Positions 39,456 to 47,808 of a stretch of DNA of 64,000 nucleotides are shown here, piece after piece. The translations under genes were made by a program, and so were the position numbers. The stretch lies in contig NZ_CM007717.1 in NCBI RefSeq assembly GCF_002019855.1, forward strand, positions 3,226,645 to 3,290,644, read 5' to 3'. The notes beneath the pieces were generated by a model. That model did no database searches. It was given only the letters and a program-made list of their open reading frames with translations, and was not told the origin of the DNA. How positions within the stretch are numbered: position 1 is the first letter of the stretch; every line of letters begins with the position of its first letter. The DNA is from Streptomyces antibioticus (lineage in GTDB: Bacteria > Actinomycetota > Actinomycetes > Streptomycetales > Streptomycetaceae).

Positions 39456-39970
39456 GCGCGAGCCTCACATAAGCTCTTCACAAGGCTCGCGCATCTTCCT
39501 TACGCTTGGGCCTCGATCGCTGTATTTGGGCCCTTGCGCATCTATCGGACATATGCAAGAGACACAGATCACAGTGATGGGAACGTAACCACCGAAGGGG
39601 TTCGACGGTCTAAGTTGACGATGTCGGAAAGCGTCTTGGGGGGCGCAGACCGGCATCTGGGGATGTCTTGGGGGACTTCCTCAGAGATGCGTTGCCGGGG
39701 CACGCACACCGGGAAGCTTTGAGCGGCCCTCCCAGCGTGCGCTGTCCCGGCAGATCGCACCTTCGGTGGACAACCGCATATGGACACAGCGAATTCAGGC
39801 GCTGGTCTCATGAACGCCCGGCCGGATCCCGTGGGGGGAATCCGCACCGGGACATGGGAAGGCGCCCTGGTCGTCGGCCCGTGGGGGGACTGACGTCAGG
39901 GCGCCTTCCGTATGTCCGGACCTGGCTGAGACAGCCCTGTCCGGGCGGGTCGATCCGCTCGGACAGGGCT
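39456..39970. ncRNA. Large structured intergenic region, possible small RNA (unassigned)
   Basis: About 600 nt between copA and citA with no convincing gene: open frames are short or lack an RBS and family signals. Four hairpins are visible. GCGCGAGCCT/AGGCTCGCGC (39456-39492) has a 17-nt loop. GGAAGGCGCCCTG/CAGGGCGCCTTCC (39857-39909) and AGCCCTGTCCG/CGGACAGGGCT (39933-39970) lie at the right end, terminator-like. Between them the part around 39500-39610 is unusually AT-rich for this genome and may hold a promoter. A rightward transcript starting there and ending at 39970 could be a noncoding RNA or the remnant of a lost gene. Confidence 0.35.
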
Positions 39971-40059
39971 GCGTTCATGGGCCGACGGGGCCGACAGGCG
40001 GGGGCACCGGCGCGCTGCGGGCGCCCCTCGCGGTCAGCGGTGTCGGCGGTACCGGCGGG

Positions 40060-41358
40060 TCAGCGCGCCTCGACCGGCACGAAGTCGCGCTCGACGACGC
40101 CGGTGTAGATCTGGCGCGGACGGCCGATGCGGGAGCCGGGCTCCTTGATCATCTCGTGCCACTGGGCGATCCAGCCCGGCAGCCGGCCGAGGGCGAAGAG
40201 GACCGTGAACATCTCGGTCGGGAAGCCCATGGCCCGGTAGATCAGACCGGTGTAGAAGTCGACGTTCGGGTAGAGGTTGCGCGAGACGAAGTACTCGTCG
40301 GAGAGCGCGTGCTCCTCCAGCTTCAGCGCGATGTCCAGCAGCTCGTCGGACTTGCCGAGGGCGGACAGCACGTCGTGCGCGGCGGCCTTGATGATCTTGG
40401 CGCGCGGGTCGAAGGACTTGTACACCCGGTGGCCGAAGCCCATCAGGCGGACGCCGTCCTCCTTGTTCTTCACCTTGCGGATGAAGGAGTCCACGTCGCC
40501 GCCGCTCGCCTGGATGCCTTCCAGCATCTCCAGGACGGACTGGTTGGCGCCGCCGTGCAGCGGGCCCCACAGGGCGTTGATGCCGGCCGAGATCGACGCG
40601 AACATGTTGGCCTGCGAGGAGCCGACCAGACGGACCGTGGAGGTCGAACAGTTCTGCTCGTGGTCCGCGTGCAGGATGAGCAGCTTGTCCAGCGCCGAGA
40701 CGACGACCGGGTCGAGCTCGTACTCCTGGGCGGGGACCGAGAAGGTCATGCGCAGGAAGTTCTCGACGTACCCGAGGTCGTTGCGCGGGTAGACGAACGG
40801 GTGACCGATCGACTTCTTGTACGCGTACGCGGCGATCGTCGGGAGCTTGGCGAGCAGCCGGATCGTCGAGAGGTTGCGCTGCTTCTCGTCGAACGGGTTG
40901 TGGCTGTCCTGGTAGAAGGTGGACAGCGCCGAGACCACCGAGGACAGCATGGCCATCGGGTGGGCGTCACGCGGGAAGCCCCGGTAGAAGTTCTTGACGT
41001 CCTCGTGCAGCAGGGTGTGCTGCGTGATGTCGTTCTTGAAGACGCTCAGCTCGTCGACCGTCGGCAGCTCGCCGTTGATCAGCAGGTAGGCGACCTCGAG
41101 GAAGGTCGACCGCTCCGCGAGCTGCTCGATCGGGTAGCCGCGGTACCGGAGGATGCCCTGCTCGCCGTCAAGGTAGGTGATGGCGGATTTATAGGCGGCG
41201 GTGTTGCCGTAGCCGCTGTCCAGGGTCACCAGACCGGTCTGCGCGCGGAGCTTCCCGATGTCGAAGCCCTTGTCGCCGACGGTGCTGTCGATCACCGGGT
41301 AGGTGTACTCGCCGTCGCCGTACCGCAGTACTACAGCATTGTTGGTGTGCTCGCTCAC
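40060..41358 (-). CDS. citA: Citrate synthase
   Basis: 432 residues, type II citrate synthase length. Start GTG (VSEHTNNAVVLRYGDGEYTYP) with GAGGGA 5 nt upstream; an in-frame GTG 12 nt earlier is less well placed. Catalytic residues are in WGPLHGGANQ (His), LMGFGHRVYK (His) and the late VDFYTGLIY (Asp). It condenses acetyl-CoA and oxaloacetate at the entry of the TCA cycle. Divergent genes do not flank it; RecD2 lies upstream on the same strand with a 230-nt gap. Confidence 0.96.
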   Translation of the reverse strand: MSEHTNNAVVLRYGDGEYTYPVIDSTVGDKGFDIGKLRAQTGLVTLDSGYGNTAAYKSAITYLDGEQGILRYRGYPIEQLAERSTFLEVAYLLINGELPTVDELSVFKNDITQHTLLHEDVKNFYRGFPRDAHPMAMLSSVVSALSTFYQDSHNPFDEKQRNLSTIRLLAKLPTIAAYAYKKSIGHPFVYPRNDLGYVENFLRMTFSVPAQEYELDPVVVSALDKLLILHADHEQNCSTSTVRLVGSSQANMFASISAGINALWGPLHGGANQSVLEMLEGIQASGGDVDSFIRKVKNKEDGVRLMGFGHRVYKSFDPRAKIIKAAAHDVLSALGKSDELLDIALKLEEHALSDEYFVSRNLYPNVDFYTGLIYRAMGFPTEMFTVLFALGRLPGWIAQWHEMIKEPGSRIGRPRQIYTGVVERDFVPVEAR

Positions 41359-41466
41359 GTCATCCCTCACCGACGTTGTGCCTCTTCTTCGAGGTTGCCC
41401 TGACTGTCTCTACCATCCCCCATTTGGCGCAGGAGAGTGCACTCGGGGTCGACCATTGGGCGTATC

Positions 41467-41485
41467 GGCGGCACTGAGTGCCGCC
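41467..41485. promoter_or_regulatory. Perfect palindrome upstream of citA
   Basis: GGCGGCACT-G-AGTGCCGCC, a 9-bp inverted repeat with a 1-nt centre, 109 nt before the citA start and 104 nt after the recD2 stop. It could be an operator or a terminator; no T-run follows. Confidence 0.45.
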
Positions 41486-41588
41486 AACTTTCTCATCCTG
41501 CCGCCTTCGCCCCCCTTGCGGAAGTGCTCTGTGACCCACGTGACTCATTTGATCGATCATTTCCTGTCCAGCGGTCACCGATGACCGG

Positions 41589-43904
41589 TCAGCGGTCATC
41601 GAAGGGGTCCTCCGCCGGGCCCTCCGCGCGCTCTCCGGGGCGGGCTCCGCCGGCCCCCGCGGCCAGCCGGAAGGCCAGGGACGTGCAGCGGCGGCCCGCC
41701 GAGACCGTGCGCACCGCCTGGCCGATCGCCTTGCGCGAGCCGACGAGCACGACGAGCTTCTTGGCGCGGGTGACGGCCGTATACAGAAGGTTCCGCTGAA
41801 GCATCATCCATGCTCCCGTGGTGACGGGGATCACCACGGCGGGATATTCACTCCCCTGTGAACGGTGGATCGTCACCGCGTACGCATGGGCCAGTTCGTC
41901 CAGTTCGTCGAAGTCGTACGGGACTTCCTCGTCCTCGTCGGTCAGTACGGTGAGGCGCTGGTCGACCGGGTCGAGCGCGGTGACCACGCCCACGGTGCCG
42001 TTGAAGACGCCGTTCTTCCCCTTCTCGTAGTTGTTGCGGATCTGGGTGACCTTGTCGCCGACGCGGAAGACCCGGCCGCCGAACCGCTTCTCGGGCAGGT
42101 CGGGGCGGCCCGGGGTGATGGCCTGCTGGAGCAGCCCGTTGAGGGTGCCGGCGCCGGCCGGGCCGCGGTGCATGGGGGCGAGCACCTGGACGTCCCGGCG
42201 CGGGTCGAGCCCGAACCGGGCGGGGATACGGCGGGCCGCCACGTCCACGGTGAGCCGCCCGGCGTCCTCCGTCTCGTCCTCGACGAAGAGGAAGAAGTCC
42301 TTCATGCCGTCGGTGACCGGGTGCTGTCCGGCGTTGATCCGGTGCGCGTTCGTCACCACGCCGGACTGCTGGGCCTGGCGGAACACGCGCGTGAGGCGGA
42401 CCGCGGGCACCGGGCCGCCGTCGGCCAGCAGATCGCGCAGCACCTCGCCCGCGCCGACGCTGGGGAGCTGGTCGACGTCCCCCACGAAGAGCAGGTGCGC
42501 GCCGGGCGGTACGGCCTTGACCAGCTTGTTGGCGAGCAGCAGGTCCAGCATCGACGCCTCGTCGACCACCACCAGGTCGGCGTCGAGCGGGCGGTCCCGG
42601 TCGTAGGCGGCGTCACCGCCGGGCTTCAGCTCCAGGAGGCGGTGGACGGTGGACGCCTCGGCGCCGGTCAGCTCGGCCAGGCGCTTGGCGGCGCGGCCGG
42701 TGGGGGCGGCGAGGACGACCTTGGCCTGCTTGGCGCGGGCCAGCTCCACGATCGAGCGCACGGTGAAGGACTTGCCGCAGCCGGGGCCGCCGGTGAGCAC
42801 GGCGACCTTCTCGGTCAGCGCCAGCCGGACGGCGGCCTCCTGCTCGGGGGCGAGGTCGGCGCCGGTGCGGTGGCGCAGCCAGCCGAGCGCCTTGTCCCAG
42901 GCCACGTCGTGGAAGCCCGGCATGCGGTCCTCGGCGGTGCGCAGCAGGCGCAGGAGCTGGCCGGAGAGGGAGAGTTCGGCGCGGTGGAAGGGGACGAGGT
43001 AGATCGCGGTGACCGGCTCGCCGTCCTCCCCCGGGAGCTGTTCGCGTACGACGCCGGGTTCGCCGGAGTCCTCGTCGGGCAGGGCGAGGGCGGCGAGGCA
43101 CTCGATGACGAGGCCGGTGTCGACCTGGAGGAGCTTGACCGCGTCGGCGATCAGCCGCTCCTCGGGGAGATAGCAGTGCCCCTGGTCGGCGGACTGGGAC
43201 AGCGCGTACTGGAGGCCGGCCTTGACGCGCTCCGGGCTGTCGTGCGGGATGCCGACGGAGCGGGCGATGCGGTCGGCGGTCAGGAAGCCGATGCCCCAGA
43301 CGTCGGCGGCGAGCCGGTAGGGCTGGTTCTTCACGACGGAGATGGAGGCGTCGCCGTACTTCTTGTAGATGCGGACGGCGATGGAGGTGGACACCTCGAC
43401 GGTCTGGAGGAAGAGCATGACCTCCTTGATCGCCTTCTGTTCCTCCCAGGCGTCGGCGATCTTCTTGGTGCGCTTGGGGCCGAGGCCGGGGACCTCGATC
43501 AGGCGCTTGGGCTCCTCCTCGATGATCGTGAGGGTGTCGACGCCGAAGTGCTGGGTGATGCGGTCGGCGAAGACCGGCCCGATGCCTTTGACCAGCCCGG
43601 ACCCCAAGTACCGCCGGATTCCCTGGACGGTGGCCGGCAGGACGGTCGTGTAGTTCTCCACGGTGAACTGCTTGCCGTACTGCGGATGGGAGCCCCAACG
43701 CCCCTCCATCCGCAGCGACTCCCCGACCTGCGCGCCGAGCAGCGCGCCCACGACGGTGAGGAGATCGCCGGCGCCCCGGCCGGTGTCGACGCGGGCGACC
43801 GTGTAGCCGCTCTCCTCGTTCGCGTACGTGATGCGCTCCAGCACGCCTTCCAGCGTGGCGAGCCGCGGCTCCCCCGGCCGGGAGGCCCCCGCCTGATCGG
43901 TCAT
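41589..43904 (-). CDS. recD2: RecD2-type SF1B DNA helicase
   Basis: 771 residues. N-terminal OB-like and HhH region (TLTIIEEEPKRLIEVPGLGPKRTKKIADAW), then RecA-like helicase cores: Walker A GGPGCGKSFT, AAPTGRAAKRL, Walker B VVVDEASMLD, GDVDQLPSVGAGEVL, TRVFRQ and the C-terminal HRSQGSEYPAVVIP and YTAVTRAKK. Actinobacterial RecD2 proteins work without RecBC in 5'-3' unwinding at replication and repair intermediates. Single gene; its own promoter is expected in the short gap to its right. Confidence 0.94.
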   Translation of the reverse strand: MTDQAGASRPGEPRLATLEGVLERITYANEESGYTVARVDTGRGAGDLLTVVGALLGAQVGESLRMEGRWGSHPQYGKQFTVENYTTVLPATVQGIRRYLGSGLVKGIGPVFADRITQHFGVDTLTIIEEEPKRLIEVPGLGPKRTKKIADAWEEQKAIKEVMLFLQTVEVSTSIAVRIYKKYGDASISVVKNQPYRLAADVWGIGFLTADRIARSVGIPHDSPERVKAGLQYALSQSADQGHCYLPEERLIADAVKLLQVDTGLVIECLAALALPDEDSGEPGVVREQLPGEDGEPVTAIYLVPFHRAELSLSGQLLRLLRTAEDRMPGFHDVAWDKALGWLRHRTGADLAPEQEAAVRLALTEKVAVLTGGPGCGKSFTVRSIVELARAKQAKVVLAAPTGRAAKRLAELTGAEASTVHRLLELKPGGDAAYDRDRPLDADLVVVDEASMLDLLLANKLVKAVPPGAHLLFVGDVDQLPSVGAGEVLRDLLADGGPVPAVRLTRVFRQAQQSGVVTNAHRINAGQHPVTDGMKDFFLFVEDETEDAGRLTVDVAARRIPARFGLDPRRDVQVLAPMHRGPAGAGTLNGLLQQAITPGRPDLPEKRFGGRVFRVGDKVTQIRNNYEKGKNGVFNGTVGVVTALDPVDQRLTVLTDEDEEVPYDFDELDELAHAYAVTIHRSQGSEYPAVVIPVTTGAWMMLQRNLLYTAVTRAKKLVVLVGSRKAIGQAVRTVSAGRRCTSLAFRLAAGAGGARPGERAEGPAEDPFDDR

Positions 43905-43971
43905 GATCCGACGGTACCGCCCGGCACCGACAACGCGGTCCGGGCGGCTGTGCCGCCCTGCGGCTGCCGGC

Positions 43972-44295
43972 TCAGGACTGCTTGATCGTCACGCAGGTGC
44001 CGACCACATAGCCGGTGACACCGCTGCGGGTGACCTTCACCCAGCGCTTGCTGACGATGTCGCACTTCTCGTACTCGGCCGAGCCGTAGTACATCGTGCA
44101 GGAGGCGGATGCGGTCTGCCCCTTGTTGAGCTGGGCCAGCGCGGTCCCGCCGGTGCTCGTGGTGGAACGGATGATCACGGTCTCCAGAGCCGTGGCCGTA
44201 CAGCTCGCCGCGGCGGCCGGCGTGGCGACGACAACCATGGCCCCCACGAGCCCACCGGCCCCCACGACGGCACCGAGTACCCGACCTGCGCGCAT
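43972..44295 (-). CDS. Small secreted protein, possibly SH3-like
   Basis: 107 residues. Start ATG with GGGGAGAG upstream. Signal peptide ends near ATPAAAAS. The mature part (about 75 residues) has four cysteines and a run of beta-like segments: TVIIRSTTSTGGTALAQLNKG, YEKCDIVSKRWVKVTRSGVTGYVVGTCV. That pattern (VxxRS...GTxLAQLxKGQ...WVKV...GYV) fits a bacterial SH3 fold, used for cell-wall binding. Function unknown. Confidence 0.7.
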   Translation of the reverse strand: MRAGRVLGAVVGAGGLVGAMVVVATPAAAASCTATALETVIIRSTTSTGGTALAQLNKGQTASASCTMYYGSAEYEKCDIVSKRWVKVTRSGVTGYVVGTCVTIKQS

Positions 44296-44434
44296 ATCGC
44301 TCTCTCCCCTGTTTGTTGGCGCGGGCATGCCACCCGCGACGGACTGGGGCAGCCTAGTACTCCAACTGGCCTGGGCTCCGGACGAGTTGTCGTCGCCCGC
44401 AGGCCCGATGCCGCTGAACGGGAGGCGCTTGTCG

Positions 44435-44953
44435 ATGACGCCGGAACCCGTCCCCACCCCCGCCGACCCCGAAGCCTGGAACGCGTATCTCGCCGAGGGG
44501 AATGCCACGCAGCCTCGGAAGCGGGTGGCGGCGGATCTGTTGCTGCGGGATGTGGAGGGGCGTGTGCTGTTGGTGAATCCGACCTACAAACCCGGGTGGG
44601 ATCTTCCCGGTGGCATGGCCGAGGCGAACGAACCGCCGGAGGAGACGGTCGTGCGGGAGCTTCGGGAGGAGTTGGGGCTGGAGGTCGTCGTGCGGGGGCT
44701 GTTGGTCGTCGACTGGGTGGCGCCGCACGGGCCCTGGGACGACCAGATCGCGTTTGTGTTCGATGGCGGCACCGTCGATTGGGTGGATCAACTGACGCCT
44801 CATGATGACGAGTTGTCCGAGGCGCGGTTCGTGGGGGTCGACGAGGCCGGAGGGCTGGTCCGGGGGCGGATGCGGCGACGGCTTGCTGAGGCGGTGCGGG
44901 CTGCTCGGGAGGGGCAGGCGGTGTATCTGCACGACGGGTCGGTGTGCCCGTAG
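44435..44953 (+). CDS. Nudix hydrolase
   Basis: 172 residues. Complete Nudix box: G-GMAEANEPPEETVVRELREELGL (GX5EX7REUXEEXGU). Flanking strands RVLLVNPTYKPGWDLPG and LLVVDWVAPHGPW. Such enzymes hydrolyse nucleoside diphosphates linked to another moiety. ATG chosen at MTPEPVPTP with GGGAGG 9 nt upstream; an in-frame ATG 27 nt earlier is possible. A hairpin follows. Confidence 0.9.
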   Translation: MTPEPVPTPADPEAWNAYLAEGNATQPRKRVAADLLLRDVEGRVLLVNPTYKPGWDLPGGMAEANEPPEETVVRELREELGLEVVVRGLLVVDWVAPHGPWDDQIAFVFDGGTVDWVDQLTPHDDELSEARFVGVDEAGGLVRGRMRRRLAEAVRAAREGQAVYLHDGSVCP

Positions 44954-44963
44954 CGGGATACTT

Positions 44964-44994
44964 CGAGGGGCCCGGTCGCGTGCCGGGCCCCTCG
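44964..44994 (+). terminator. Stem-loop terminator after Nudix gene
   Basis: CGAGGGGCCCGG and its complement form a 12-bp stem with a 7-nt loop, 11 nt past the stop codon. Confidence 0.8.
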
Positions 44995-45129
44995 GCGTGC
45001 CCCCTCTGTCAGAACCCCCGCGATCCCCCCAGATCCCCCTCCAGAAGTCCTGACGCCATGTACGACACACGGAGGGTGGGGAGGGTTGCACGGGGAGTGC
45101 ATGATTCTTTTGGGGGTCTGGCGGGCGGT

Positions 45130-45963
45130 TCAGGGTGTGGTGTGGTGGGTGAAGCGGGCCGCCGTTTCCGCCAGGACCTCTCTGCCGTCCCTTGTCCACA
45201 GGGTGTCGTTGAAGAGTTCGACCTCTATCGCGCCCGTGTAGCCCGCCGTCTCGACGTGGGTCTGCCAGGCTCGCAAGTCGATTGCGCCGTCGCCCAGTTG
45301 GGCGCGGCCGTTCAGGACGCCTTCGGGGAGGGGGGTTGTCCAGTCGGCGAGTTGGAAGGTGTGGATGCGGCCGGTCGCGCCAGCGCGGGCGATCTCGGCA
45401 GGGGCCCGGTCGTCCCACCAGATGTGGTACGTGTCCACGGCCACGCCGACCTGGTGGGCCGGGAAGCGTTCCGCGAGGTCGAGGGCCTGGGTGAGGGTGG
45501 AGACCACGCAGCGGTCGGACGCGTACATGGGGTGGAGGGGCTCGATCGCCAGCTTCACTCCGTGCTGTTCGGCTTGGGGGGCCAGGACGGACAGGGCGTC
45601 GGCTATGCGTTCCCGGGCGCCGTACAGGTCCTTCGAGCCGGACGGGAGTCCGCCCGAGACGAGGACCAGCGTGTCCGTGCCGAGGGTCGCGGCCTCCTCC
45701 ACGGCGCGGCGGTTGTCGTCCAGGGCGGCCGCGCGGGCGGTCGGGTCGGTCGCCGTGAGGAAGCCGCCGCGGCAGAGGGTCGTGACGGTCAGGCCCGCCT
45801 CGCGGATCAGTTTCGCCGTCGCCTCCACGCCGTACGACTGGACCGGCTCGCGCCACAGGCCGACGTTCAGCACTCCCAACTGAGCGCATGCTTCCGCCAG
45901 TTCGGGGAGGGAGAGTTGTTTGACCGTCATCTGGTTGATGGAGAAGCGGTTCAGGGATGTCAC
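45130..45963 (-). CDS. TIM-barrel sugar isomerase/epimerase
   Basis: 277 residues from a GTG overlapping the upstream stop (GTGA). AP-endonuclease-2/xylose-isomerase-like barrel: VGLWREPVQSYGVEATAKLI, DTLVLVSGG, KLAIEPLHPMYA, VGVAVDTYHIWWD and FQLADW...AIEVELFNDTLW carry the expected Glu/Asp/His metal ligands. Last gene of a leftward carbohydrate operon under a LacI operator. Reaction unknown; isomerase or epimerase of a keto-sugar acid is likely. Confidence 0.85.
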   Translation of the reverse strand: MTSLNRFSINQMTVKQLSLPELAEACAQLGVLNVGLWREPVQSYGVEATAKLIREAGLTVTTLCRGGFLTATDPTARAAALDDNRRAVEEAATLGTDTLVLVSGGLPSGSKDLYGARERIADALSVLAPQAEQHGVKLAIEPLHPMYASDRCVVSTLTQALDLAERFPAHQVGVAVDTYHIWWDDRAPAEIARAGATGRIHTFQLADWTTPLPEGVLNGRAQLGDGAIDLRAWQTHVETAGYTGAIEVELFNDTLWTRDGREVLAETAARFTHHTTP

Positions 45964-47135
45964 TGCGGCACTCCGTGCAGGGTCAGGAGGTTGCGCATGC
46001 GTGCCTCGGCGAGGGCGGGGTCCGGGAACAGGCCGAGGGCGTCGGCCAGTTCGTAGGCGCGGGCCAGGTGCGGGAGGGAGCGGGCCGACTGGAGGCCGGC
46101 GACCATCGTGAAGTGCGACTGGTGGCCCGCCAGCCAGGCCAGGAACACGACGCCCGTCTTGTAGTAGCGGGTGGGGGCCTGGAAAAGGTGCCGGGAGAGG
46201 GGGACCGTCGGGTCCAGGAGGCGTCGGAAGCCGGACGTGTCGCCTGTGTCCAGGAGACGGACCGCCTCCGCCGCCAGAGGGCCCAGCGGGTCGAAGATGC
46301 CGAGCAGCGCGTGGCTGAAGCCCTTCGCGTCGCCCGCGATCAGCTCGGGGTAGTGGAAGTCGTCGCCGGTGTAGCAGCGGACGCCCTGCGGGAGCCGTCG
46401 CCGCAGTTCGATCTCGCGTCCGGCGTCCAGGAGGGAGACCTTGATGCCGTCGACCTTGTCGGGGTGGGCCGCGATCACATCGAGGAAGACTTCCGTGGCC
46501 GCGTCCAGGTCGGACGAACCCCAGTAGCCGTCCAGCGCCGGGTCGAACATCGGGCCCAGCCAGTGCAGGATCACCGGTTCGGCGGACTGGCGCAGGAGGT
46601 GGCCGTAGACCTCCAGGTAGTCCTCCGGGCCGGTGGCCGCGGCGGCCAGCGCGCGGGACGCCATCAGGACGGCTTGGGCGCCCGACTCCTCCACGAGCAT
46701 GAGTTGTTCCTCGTAGGCGGCGCGGACGTCCGCCGTGGTGACGGTCGTGTCCTTCGCGGTGAGTTGATCCGTGCCCACGCCGCAGGCGATCCGGCCGCCG
46801 ACCGCCCTGGCCTCGGCGGCGCTGCGGCGGATCAGTTCGGCCGCGCCCGCCCAGTCCAGGCCCATGCCGCGCTGGGCGGTGTCCATCGCCTCGGCGACGC
46901 CGAGCCCGTGGGACCACAGATGGCGACGGAAGGCGAGGGTGGCGTCCCAGTCGACGGCGGCGGGCGAGTCGGGGGTGACGTCGGCGAACGGGTCGGCCAC
47001 GACATGCGCCGCCGAGAAGACCGTACGGGAGGTGAGGGGGGCGGTGCGGGCGGTGGAGGCGGTGGGGACGAAGGGTTCGGCGCGGGGTTCGTGGGTGCGC
47101 AGGGTGCCGTCGGGGGCGGGGAGCCGGATGGTCAC
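45960..47135 (-). CDS. DUF993 family protein (aldolase-like barrel)
   Basis: 391 residues, GTG start with GGAGG 7 nt upstream. Matches DUF993 (PF06187), a (beta/alpha)8 family related to dihydrodipicolinate synthase: HLWSHGLGVAEAMDTAQRGMGLDW, GRIACGVGTDQL, VILHWLGPMFDP, DGIKVSLLDAG, VRCYTGDDFHYPELI. In actinobacteria such genes sit with Gfo/Idh/MocA oxidoreductases and TIM-barrel isomerases, as here, so an aldolase or lyase step in carbohydrate breakdown is likely. Downstream isomerase overlaps by 4 nt. The Lys of KVSLLDAG is a candidate Schiff-base residue (inference). Confidence 0.85.
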   Translation of the reverse strand: MTIRLPAPDGTLRTHEPRAEPFVPTASTARTAPLTSRTVFSAAHVVADPFADVTPDSPAAVDWDATLAFRRHLWSHGLGVAEAMDTAQRGMGLDWAGAAELIRRSAAEARAVGGRIACGVGTDQLTAKDTTVTTADVRAAYEEQLMLVEESGAQAVLMASRALAAAATGPEDYLEVYGHLLRQSAEPVILHWLGPMFDPALDGYWGSSDLDAATEVFLDVIAAHPDKVDGIKVSLLDAGREIELRRRLPQGVRCYTGDDFHYPELIAGDAKGFSHALLGIFDPLGPLAAEAVRLLDTGDTSGFRRLLDPTVPLSRHLFQAPTRYYKTGVVFLAWLAGHQSHFTMVAGLQSARSLPHLARAYELADALGLFPDPALAEARMRNLLTLHGVPQ

Positions 47136-47187
47136 GGGGAGACCTCCGGGGCGGTGGGGGGAGGGGTGGTCACGGCGGGACCTGCGC

Positions 47188-47733
47188 CGGCGTCGAGGTG
47201 AGGGGGCGGCGCGGGGAGACCCCCGTCGGTGCCGAGGTGCGGGGGCGGCACGGGGAGACCCCCGTCGGTGCCGAGGTGCGGGGGCGGCACGGGGAGACCC
47301 CCGTCGGTACCGAGGTGCGGAGGCGGCGCAGGGAGACCCCCGTCGGCGCCGAAGCCCGGGCGCGGCAAGGCAAGAGCCCCATCGGCTACGAGATGCAGGG
47401 CCGCCACAGCAAGACCTCCTCCGGCTCCCAGACACAAGGCCGCCACAGCGACACCCCCTCCGGCCCCGGGACGCGGGATCGCCGCGGCGCGACCCCCGTC
47501 GGCGCCGAAGCCCGGGCGCGGCACGGCGAGCGCCCCGTCGGCTACGAGATGCCGGGCCGCCACAGCGACACCCCCTCCGGCCTCGGGACGCGGGATCGCC
47601 GCAGCGCGACCCCCGCCGGCGCCGAAGCCCCGGCGCGGCACGGCGAGAGCCCCGTCGGCGCCAAAGCGCGGGCGCGGCACGGCAGGACCCCCGTCGGTCT
47701 CGGAGAGCGGGGGCGTCGCCGTCCGACCCGTAT
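47188..47733. repeat. 39-bp minisatellite, 14 units
   Basis: Fourteen tandem units of exactly 39 nt with no insertions or deletions, between the DUF993 gene and the oxidoreductase gene. Units 2 and 3 are identical; others diverge in blocks, and a set of about four units (starting near 47344) recurs at about 47500 as a higher-order repeat. Because 39 is 13 codons, several frames stay open on both strands, for example repeats of GAEVRGRHGETPV rightwards and GTDGGLPVPPPHL leftwards. A degenerate unit follows to about 47770. I see no RBS or start that clearly makes it a gene. Confidence 0.9.
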
Positions 47734-47808
47734 CGGCACCAGGACGCACGGGCACCGCAGTCGACCCCACAGCCGACCCCCCGCCCCCTCCCTGCGAAAA
47801 CACCCGCG

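Noticed and set aside
39668..40108. Rightward open frame between copA and citA
   Set aside because: Arg/Gly/Pro-rich with no RBS or known family, and the citA 3' end lies within it; read instead as a structured noncoding region.
41550..41559. TGATCGATCA palindrome downstream of recD2
   Set aside because: A short chance palindrome; no promoter context and no matching second copy.
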